64,000 nucleotides of DNA from Deinococcus terrestris (GTDB taxonomy: Bacteria; Deinococcota; Deinococci; Deinococcales; Deinococcaceae): contig NZ_WBSL01000005.1 in NCBI RefSeq assembly GCF_009377345.1, positions 62,001 to 126,000 of the forward strand, written 5' to 3'. The translations under genes were made by a program, and so were the position numbers. Position 1 is the first letter of the stretch. The number at the start of each line of letters is the position of its first letter. Below are positions 56,889-64,000 of the stretch, piece by piece. A model generated the notes under the pieces. That model saw only the letters and a list, made by a program, of their open reading frames with translations, searched no databases and was not told where the DNA came from.

Positions 56889-57761
56889 GTTCAGGCCCCG
56901 CAGTGGGCCATAATTTTCCATGCTGCCCCTCAGACTGCCGGGGCTGTTGTGAACGTACAACATGGATGTGTGCAGGGTGCTGTGTCTCAGAATCCGTTTC
57001 AGGCTGAAAGGGTCGCCCCCTGCCTCAATAAATGCAGTCGCAAAGGTATGACGCAGTATGTGAGGGCCAATGGGCCGACCTATATTTGCCCGCTTGCCTA
57101 TGCGGGCTATAAGCCGACTCACAGTGTCCGCAGTAATGCCCCGCCGATTGAACACAAACACATAGCCCACCTGGGGCAGTGCTTTGCGGCTGTGGGTTAC
57201 GTATCGGCGCAATGCCTGTAAGGTCTGCCGATCTACCGGAAGCTGTCCATAGCCTGTTTTGCCGTTCACTTTCAGAATGCCCTGTGTCCAATCTATGTCT
57301 GAAAGCTGCAATGCGGCGACTTCTCCGGCCCGCATTCCACAGCCCAGCAACAGGTACAGAATCGCCGTATTACGCTCAGAATACCGGGCGTCCGCTTTTG
57401 CAATGGCGAACAGCTTTTGTATCTCCGGCTGTGTGAGTACCTGTTTGGGCACATACCGGAGCTTGGGTCGCTTACGGCCCTGCATGGGGTTTGTCTGGAG
57501 TAGCCCAACCCCTGTGAGCCATGCTGTGAACCCCCTCAGTGCCCGGTCTGCGGCTGCTAGGGTGGCAGGCTTCACACCCCGTTCTGCGACTGCCTGCAAT
57601 GCCCGGTTACACAGAAAGGGGGTGAGGTCTGTCACAGGCTGCCCCAGATAGGGCCGCAACAGGTTATCCAGTGTGGACCCGTAGTACCGGATTGTTTTCG
57701 GTCTGCTGCCCCTAGCCTTATGTTCTGTGAGAAATTCGCCCAGTGCTTCTGCTATCTGCAT
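56883..57761 (-). CDS. Tyrosine recombinase (integrase)
   Basis: 292 residues. The XerC/D-like fold has an N-terminal SAM-like core-binding domain (about 1-90) and a catalytic domain. All active residues are present: Arg144 (GMRAGEVAAL), Lys168 (VNGKTG), His234 and Arg237 (HILRHTF), His260 (RILRHSTLHTS) and Tyr269. The start is 84 bases from the right repeat, so it is the integrase for this site. Its codon use and composition match the element, not the host. Confidence 0.92.
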   Translation of the reverse strand: MQIAEALGEFLTEHKARGSRPKTIRYYGSTLDNLLRPYLGQPVTDLTPFLCNRALQAVAERGVKPATLAAADRALRGFTAWLTGVGLLQTNPMQGRKRPKLRYVPKQVLTQPEIQKLFAIAKADARYSERNTAILYLLLGCGMRAGEVAALQLSDIDWTQGILKVNGKTGYGQLPVDRQTLQALRRYVTHSRKALPQVGYVFVFNRRGITADTVSRLIARIGKRANIGRPIGPHILRHTFATAFIEAGGDPFSLKRILRHSTLHTSMLYVHNSPGSLRGSMENYGPLRGLNL

Positions 57762-57844
57762 GTGCCGCCCCCTGTGAGGTAACTACGGCTGACTAGGCAG
57801 ACAGTCAGAAATGCTGTGAGATGCTTGCGCCCGGTGTGAATGCT

Positions 57845-57935
57845 GCCCCCCACGGGCGGGGTTTTTTCTATACTGCCGGACGCAGGTCCCCCTGCCGGGA
57901 TGGCGGAATCGGTAGACGCATCCGACTTAAAATCG
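57845..57935 (+). repeat. attR: 91-bp repeat, restoring the tRNA-Leu 5' half
   Basis: Identical to 53784-53874. Here the repeat joins to the true tRNA 3' half, so tRNA-Leu is intact and carries the promoter-like TATACT (57869-57874) brought by the element. The terminator stem at its left end is shortened because the upstream bases differ. Confidence 0.92.
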
Positions 57936-57979
57936 GCCGCTGCATAAGCGTACGGGTTCAAGTCCCGTTCTCGGCACCA
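57894..57979 (+). tRNA. tRNA-Leu(TAA), restored by the element
   Basis: An 86-base type II tRNA with encoded CCA. Acceptor GCCGGGA/TCTCGGC, anticodon arm CCGA-CTTAAAA-TCGG (anticodon TAA), variable arm GCTGCATAAGCG and T arm ACGGGTTCAAGTCCCGT. Its first 42 bases are the attR repeat. Confidence 0.95.
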
Positions 57980-57985
57980 AGAGAA

Positions 57986-58010
57986 AACCCCGCACCCGGC
58001 GGGGCTTTTT
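57986..58010 (+). terminator. Terminator after tRNA-Leu
   Basis: CCCCG (57988-57992) pairs with CGGGG (58000-58004), followed by CTTTTT. Confidence 0.7.
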
Positions 58011-58024
58011 CATACGGAACCGAC

Positions 58025-58273
58025 TCACTCCACGTCGAAGGCGAGCACGGTCGGCTCGGAGGTGATCTTGAAGCGCAGGCGCAGGCCGTCGATCACCCGG
58101 CGCTGCTCGTCCGTATTGCCCTTGATGCCGTGGGGCACCTCGTCGGTGACGTGGGGAAACTGCACGCCCTCCACCTCCACGCCGGGGGTGCCGTCAGGCA
58201 GGGTCACGAAGCGGGCGGGCACGCTGCCGCCGGGCAGCACCATCGTGAAGTCGCGGTCTTCTTGCTGGGTCAT
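58025..58273 (-). CDS. Small hypothetical protein
   Basis: 82 residues: VLPGGSVPARFVTLPDGTPGVEVEGVQFPHVTDEVPHG suggests a small beta-rich protein. Not recognised. It follows zapE by 47 bases on the same strand and is probably in the same transcript. Confidence 0.65.
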   Translation of the reverse strand: MTQQEDRDFTMVLPGGSVPARFVTLPDGTPGVEVEGVQFPHVTDEVPHGIKGNTDEQRRVIDGLRLRFKITSEPTVLAFDVE

Positions 58274-58320
58274 GCCCCGACCGTAGCGGGCCGGGCGGCG
58301 GCGGGGGGTGAGGCGGGCCT

Positions 58321-59337
<1,017 letters not shown>

Positions 59338-59350
59338 GGGGCCTCACGCC

Positions 59351-60049
59351 TCATCGGTGGACTTCCAGCTCGACCTTGAAGTTGCCCCGGCGCGTCTCGT
59401 TCACGACCCGCTTGAAGTCGATGCGGCCCAGGCCCTCGGCGCTGAGGCTGTCGCCCTCGCGGATGTCGCTGCTGGCGCGGGCGGGCGAGCCGTTGAGCCG
59501 CACCTTGCCGCCGTCGATGCCCTGCTGGAAATAGGCGCGGCTCACGCCGAAGCCCTTGGCCCCCACCACGTCCACCCGCATGGAGGGCACGACGACCTCG
59601 CGGGTCTTGGACCCCCGGCCCGCCGTCTCCCCGACCTCCTCGACCTCGACCTCGCGCCCGCCCAGGTTGGTCAGGGCCTCCAGCGCCGACGCGGCTTTGC
59701 CTGTCGCGGCGACCAGAAAGGCCCCGCCGCGTTCCTCGCGCACGTCGCCGAGGGTGTCCTCGGGCAGTTCCAGCCGCCGCAAATGCACCGTGAAATCCTG
59801 AAGGTCCCAGGCGGGGCCGGGTCCGGGGGTCACGCGCAGCACGCTCACGCCGCTGTCCACCTCCGGGATATGGGCGGGGTGCAGGGTCAGGACCACCCGG
59901 CGGGCATCGGGAAAGCCGCCCGCGATGACGAAGCGCACGTCGTCGTCTTGCAGGAGTCGGCGGTCGAGATCGTCGCCCTCCACAAAGGGGGTCCGCACCA
60001 CGCGCCCGCCCCGCGCCTGGGCCACGAGAGCACTGAGCTTGGGCTTCAT
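59351..60049 (-). CDS. YlmH-like protein with C-terminal S4 RNA-binding domain
   Basis: 232 residues. The N-terminal half (FVIAGGFPDARRVVLTLHP) is the YlmH pattern. The C-terminal S4 domain is SRAYFQQGIDGGKVRLNGSPARASSDIREGDSLS. YlmH homologues act at the ribosome or in division clusters. Leaderless start: TATCCT, seven bases, ATG 60049. Confidence 0.88.
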   Translation of the reverse strand: MKPKLSALVAQARGGRVVRTPFVEGDDLDRRLLQDDDVRFVIAGGFPDARRVVLTLHPAHIPEVDSGVSVLRVTPGPGPAWDLQDFTVHLRRLELPEDTLGDVREERGGAFLVAATGKAASALEALTNLGGREVEVEEVGETAGRGSKTREVVVPSMRVDVVGAKGFGVSRAYFQQGIDGGKVRLNGSPARASSDIREGDSLSAEGLGRIDFKRVVNETRRGNFKVELEVHR

Positions 60050-60220
60050 GGGGGGGAGGATAGCGCTCCCGGCCCCCGCGAGACGGTTTCCGTCCAATCG
60101 GCGACCAAGTCGGGAAAGCGCCGAATCAGTCACTGCTTGCTCCGGCAAGCGTCTTGTTGCTGCTCGGATTGAACCGTTCCCGAACTGCTCAACTGGAATC
60201 CATATGAGTAGACTGCCCCC

Positions 60221-60694
60221 ATGCAAGTCCTCGAACCGCTCGGCCTGCCCGGTGCCCCGCTGGAAACCCACCGCGAGTTGATGAGCCTGCTCGGGGCCGC
60301 TGCGGGTCGGGAGGGCGCGGGTGGCCCCGCCACCCTGTACCTGATCGCCGACTGGCAGGGGGTCCGGGACGCCTCACGCTACGCCGCGCTGATCACGCGC
60401 GGGGACGAGGCCGTGGTCACCGCGCCCGCCTTCGGTCCGGGCTACGGTCCGGCGGGGGCCGAGATGCTCGCTGAGCTGGTCGAATGGGCGCAGGCGCAGG
60501 GCTGGCCCGTGCGCGAGGCCGTGCTGAATCCGTCCGACTTCGTGCGGGTGCTCGCTGAACCCGATGCGGAGGAAGTCGCCCGCCTGATCGCCGCGAGCAA
60601 CCCCAGCGACCCGCGCATCTACACGGCGCGGCCCAGGCCCCAGCCCGAGGCGTGGCAGGACGCCGGGGCACCCGTCACGGCCACGCCGGACTGA
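60221..60694 (+). CDS. Hypothetical protein
   Basis: 157 residues: an N-terminal LEPLGLPGAPLETHREL, a strand region LYLIADWQGVRDASRYAALITRGDEAVV, and a Pro-rich tail. Not recognised. TAGACT lies six bases before ATG 60221. It is 33 bases upstream of rlmB, which has its own promoter box. Confidence 0.7.
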   Translation: MQVLEPLGLPGAPLETHRELMSLLGAAAGREGAGGPATLYLIADWQGVRDASRYAALITRGDEAVVTAPAFGPGYGPAGAEMLAELVEWAQAQGWPVREAVLNPSDFVRVLAEPDAEEVARLIAASNPSDPRIYTARPRPQPEAWQDAGAPVTATPD

Positions 60695-60727
60695 GGGGAG
60701 CGGCCCCGGCGCCGTTAGACTGCCCCC

Positions 60728-61440
<713 letters not shown>

Positions 61441-61444
<4 letters not shown>

Positions 61445-62331
61445 GGACCGAAACCATCGCGGGCGAGCGCCTCACGCTGGAGGTGCTGCCGGACCTGGGC
61501 GCGAGCGTGCTGGGGCTGCGCTCGGCCTCCGGGCGCCCGGTGCTGCGGCCCGTGGACCGGGAAAAGGTGGAGACCAGCAGCCAGAGCGCCTGCTTCGTAA
61601 TGATTCCCTACGCCAACCGCATCGCCGGGGCGCGGTTCCCCTTCGGCGGCGAGGAGGTGCAGCTCCGCCCCACGACCAAAGACGGCCTCGCCCAGCACGG
61701 CGACGTGCGCCACCGGCCCTGGCAGGTCGAGCGGGTAACGGAGGCGCACCTGCGGGCCACCTTCGACAGCCGCAGCTTCGCGGATATGAACTGGCCGTGG
61801 GCCTTCACCGCGCTGGTCGAGTCGCGCCTGCACGGGCCGCACCTCGACACCACCCTCAGCCTGACGAATGCCGACACCCGCGAGATGCCCGCCGGGATGG
61901 GGCTGCATCCGTACTTCGTCCGCCGGACGGACGGGGTGGACCCCACCCTCACCTTCGGCGCGGCGCTGACCTACGACACGGACGGGCAGATGCTGCCCCT
62001 CGGCCCCGCCCGGCCCGTGCGCCCAGAGGAGGATTTCCGGGTGCCCGTCGCCATCGGGGAGCGCACCTTCGACCGCGTTTACACGGCCTGGGACGGGGTG
62101 CTGCGGCTGGACTGGGGCACGCGGGCGCTGGTGCTGACCGCCGACCCGGTGTATTCGCACCTGACCGTCTTCACCGCACCCGATGGCAGCCTCGCCCTGG
62201 AACCTGTCTCGCACGCGACAAACGCCCTGAACCTCGCCGCGCAGGGGGTGGGCGGCACGGACCTCAAGACGTTGGTGCCGGGGCAAACGCTGGCGGGCAC
62301 GGTGCGGCTGACACTGGAAGGCGAGTGGTAG
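61441..62331 (+). CDS. Aldose 1-epimerase (mutarotase) family protein
   Basis: 296 residues. GalM-type beta sandwich: CFVMIPYANRIAGARFPFGG, LAQHGDVRHRPW (His), GMGLHPYF (His) and a C-terminal VSHATNALN. It interconverts anomers of hexoses. GTG 61441 overlaps the rlmB stop by four bases, although the two functions are unrelated. Confidence 0.9.
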
Positions 62332-62399
62332 CGGCCCGCGAAAAGCAAAACAAGGTGGCAAACGCGAGAAACGTCTGCCACCTTCCGTAGAGGTCGGTT

Positions 62400-62615
62400 C
62401 TAAGCTGCGGTTGCCAGCAGTGCTCCCGCCCGGTCCCGCAGCTCGAAGCCGGGGCGCTCGCGGGCGGCGAGCCAGCGCAGGGCACCCAGCAGGTCATCGG
62501 TTTCGTGCACGACTTCCGGCCCACTGGGGCCGGGCCACAGCACCCGGTAGGTGTGGGGGTGAGTGGGCGGCGTCCAGCGCTCGCCGCCGTCTTCCTTGAC
62601 AAAGGCGCGTGACAT
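62400..62615 (-). CDS. Small hypothetical protein
   Basis: 71 residues, starting MSRAFVKEDGGERW with a helix LLGALRWLAARERPGFELRD. The N-terminus matches that of a widespread small acidic protein in GreA-like contexts, but I cannot name a family. CACACT lies six bases before ATG 62615. Confidence 0.65.
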   Translation of the reverse strand: MSRAFVKEDGGERWTPPTHPHTYRVLWPGPSGPEVVHETDDLLGALRWLAARERPGFELRDRAGALLATAA

Positions 62616-62695
62616 AGCCCCAGTGTGGGGCGGCCAGGTGAGGCTCCGGACGAGCGAACGGTGACGCCGGGTTCATGCTCGGCGCCTGCCTGTGC

Positions 62696-63787
62696 TCACT
62701 CGTCGCGGCTCAGGTCCGTCAGCGCCCGCGCCCCGACCAGGGTGATGGTCGCCTCGCGTTCCTCGCCGTCGCGCAGGTAACCCAGTCGGATGGTGTCGCC
62801 GATGGTCGCGTCGCCCCGCACGGTGCGGATGAAGTCGTTGGCGTCGCGCACGCGGCGGCCATTGACGCTGAGAATCACGTCCCCGAGGTCCAGCAGGTTG
62901 CCGTCCGCGTCGAAGCGGGCGCCGCGCAGTCCGGCCTCCTCCGCCGGGCTGTTCCGCGCCACCCGCTGAATCACGGCTCCCGGCGGGTCGGTCAGGCCGC
63001 TGTGGGTGATGTCCAGCACCAGCCCCACCACCGGCACGTCCCGCTGCTCCCCGGCCAGCAGCGCCCCGGCCAGCGGGCTGTCTTGGGTGACGGGTACCGC
63101 GTAGGACGCCTGCGTCTGGTTGCTCTCGTCGAGGCGGATAAAGCTCACGACCCCGATCACCTGGCCGGTGCCGTCGAGGATAGGGCCGCCGCTGTCGCCG
63201 GGCGCGAGGGGCGCGGACATCTCCAGCGTGCCCTGCGGGAAATCGGCGCGGCCCGCTTCCGCCCCCAGCCGCAGCAGCACGCCCCGGCGCGGTTGCAGGA
63301 AGTCGCCGCCGCTGTTGCCGATGGCGAGCACCTCCTGCCCCACCCGTGGCTCGGCCTCCGCCAGCGGCAGGAAGGGAAAGCCGCCAGTGCCGCCGCCCCC
63401 CTCGACCTGCATCAGCGCCACGTCCGCCGCCGCGTCGTAGGCAGTCACGCGGGCGCGGTAGGTACGGCCCTCCAGCGTGCGGACCCGGAACAGTTGCCCG
63501 GTCGAGACGACGTGGTAGGCCGTCATGACTTGCCCACCTTCCGAGATGAAAAAGCCGGTGCCCAGGCCCGCCTCGCGGGTGCGGGTGTTCAGGCTCTCGA
63601 CCTGCACGACCGCCGGACGGGTGGCCTGGAACAGGTCGCTGGTGTTGCTGGGCAACTCGCCCGCAAGGGTCTGCGAGACGGCGGGGGGCGTCTGCGGCCC
63701 GGCCTCCTGGCGGGGCGACCATCCCGGCAGCAGGTAGGCCGCCAGCGCGAGCAGCAGCAGCACGGGAAGCCAGGGCAGGGGGCGCAC
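62696..63787 (-). CDS. Trypsin-like serine protease with PDZ domain (HtrA type)
   Basis: 363 residues. A membrane anchor (LPWLPVLLLLALAAYLLPGW) keeps the protease outside the cytoplasm. The catalytic triad is visible: His in TAYHVV, Asp in DAAADVALM, Ser in APGDSGGP. A PDZ domain follows (DLGDVILSVNGRRVRDANDF). GTG 63787 is preferred over GTG 63811 because TACCAT is six bases upstream of it; the longer form would contain that box. Confidence 0.9.
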   Translation of the reverse strand: MRPLPWLPVLLLLALAAYLLPGWSPRQEAGPQTPPAVSQTLAGELPSNTSDLFQATRPAVVQVESLNTRTREAGLGTGFFISEGGQVMTAYHVVSTGQLFRVRTLEGRTYRARVTAYDAAADVALMQVEGGGGTGGFPFLPLAEAEPRVGQEVLAIGNSGGDFLQPRRGVLLRLGAEAGRADFPQGTLEMSAPLAPGDSGGPILDGTGQVIGVVSFIRLDESNQTQASYAVPVTQDSPLAGALLAGEQRDVPVVGLVLDITHSGLTDPPGAVIQRVARNSPAEEAGLRGARFDADGNLLDLGDVILSVNGRRVRDANDFIRTVRGDATIGDTIRLGYLRDGEEREATITLVGARALTDLSRDE

Positions 63788-63850
63788 GGAACCATGGTAG
63801 AGCGCCCCCACATGAGACAGAGTGCCGAAGGGTACGGAGGGCCATTCACA

Positions 63851-63882
63851 TTCTTGCTTGACAAGTATCTTGCTTCATAAGA
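63851..63882 (+). promoter_or_regulatory. Operator-like tandem repeat before padR
   Basis: Two near-identical units, TCTTGCTTGACAAG and TCTTGCTTCATAAG, sit 16 bases apart, each with an inverted CTTG/CAAG-like symmetry. They overlap the candidate promoter, so an autorepression operator for the PadR protein is plausible. Confidence 0.45.
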
Positions 63883-63903
63883 GAGTGGGGCTGGAGGTTG
63901 ACC

Positions 63904-64000
63904 TTGAATCCCCTCAAATCCGGCACGCTGGACCTGGCCCTGCTGGCGGCGCTGCAAGAGCAGCCACGCTATGGGCTGGACATTCTGAAGCAGGTGAACG
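63904..64000 (+). CDS. PadR-family transcriptional regulator (partial)
   Basis: The visible 32 residues, LNPLKSGTLDLALLAALQEQPRYGLDILKQ, are the start of a PadR winged helix; the gene continues past the window edge. TTG 63904 is chosen because CTGGAGG lies seven bases upstream. PadR regulators repress efflux and detoxification genes. Confidence 0.85.
   Translation, partial: MNPLKSGTLDLALLAALQEQPRYGLDILKQVN

Larger units (their letters stand above)
53784..57935. mobile_element. Integrative element in tRNA-Leu(UAA), 4.06 kb
   Basis: Bounded by a perfect 91-bp direct repeat whose copies start 4061 bases apart. The interior (53875-57844) is clearly less GC-rich than the flanks, with AT-rich stretches at 54870-55790. 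It encodes a tyrosine recombinase next to the right end, an excisionase-like HTH protein, a PD-(D/E)xK-like protein, a small membrane protein and an unknown 93-residue protein. No replication, capsid, portal or conjugation gene is recognisable, so it is a minimal integrative element, a phage satellite or a decayed island. CTGTGA/TCACAG is heavily over-represented throughout. Confidence 0.88.

Noticed and set aside
53875..57844. CTGTGA/TCACAG words as CRP operator half-sites
   Set aside because: Most copies are single, lie inside coding sequence and lack the TGTGA-N6-TCACA spacing; the single palindrome has N5 and is a terminator stem.
53833..57979. Group I intron in the tRNA-Leu(UAA) anticodon, as in cyanobacteria
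   Set aside because: The interruption is 4 kb, is bounded by a 91-bp direct repeat including upstream DNA, and encodes an integrase. A complete tRNA exists at the right end, so no splicing is needed.

Overview
The window looks like a Deinococcus chromosome. The flanks are very GC-rich. The tmRNA encodes the tag GNQNYALAA, which I recall as the Deinococcus radiodurans tag. More than twenty genes start with an ATG or GTG only 5-8 bases downstream of a TANNNT -10 box and without a Shine-Dalgarno sequence, the leaderless architecture described for Deinococcus. Menaquinone synthesis by the futalosine route (mqnC) and a gnd-zwf-opcA cluster also fit. I do not assign a species.

Layout. 1-5.5 kb: end of an SRPBCC-like gene, a beta-propeller protein, and the oxidative pentose phosphate cluster gnd-zwf-opcA, with opcA frameshifted. 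5.8-14.9 kb: secreted M16 peptidase, queG, glutaminyl cyclase, P-loop kinase, tmk, Nif3-like protein, VOC protein and a PHB-type esterase. 15.1-18.6 kb: a compact four-gene set (GT2 glycosyltransferase, NodS-like methyltransferase, PIG-L deacetylase, acyl-CoA dehydrogenase) that looks like an uncharacterised pathway for a modified sugar or lipid. 18.7-25.8 kb: four tRNAs, a TrmB-like regulator, a DUF2339 membrane protein and a pyruvate formate-lyase pair. 25.9-45.5 kb: glycogen genes glgA and glgC, RNA modification (SPOUT methyltransferase, dusA), an orphan sensor kinase, apaG, M42 peptidase, an MFS pump, mqnC, topA, murJ and small unknown genes, one of them frameshifted. 45.6-53.3 kb: tRNA-Ser, a phosphotransferase, hflX preceded by a leaderless upstream ORF, a spore-photoproduct-lyase-like radical SAM protein, an EEP-family phosphatase and a GH1-RmlD fusion.

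53.4-58.0 kb is the most unusual part. An AT-richer 4.06-kb integrative element sits in tRNA-Leu(UAA), directly downstream of tmRNA. A perfect 91-bp repeat marks both ends. It covers part of the tmRNA terminator, the tRNA promoter region and the tRNA 5' half up to the anticodon stem, so the element restores the 5' half of the tRNA rather than the usual 3' half. The element encodes a tyrosine recombinase, an excisionase-type HTH protein translationally overlapped with a PD-(D/E)xK-like protein, a small membrane protein and one unknown protein. No replication, capsid or conjugation gene is recognisable. The hexamer CTGTGA/TCACAG occurs 25 times within it, about 13 times the even-composition expectation.

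58.0-64 kb: an S4-domain protein with ZapE ATPase and a small protein, an rlmB-galM pair, a trypsin-like/PDZ protease and the start of a PadR-type regulator with a tandem operator-like repeat upstream.
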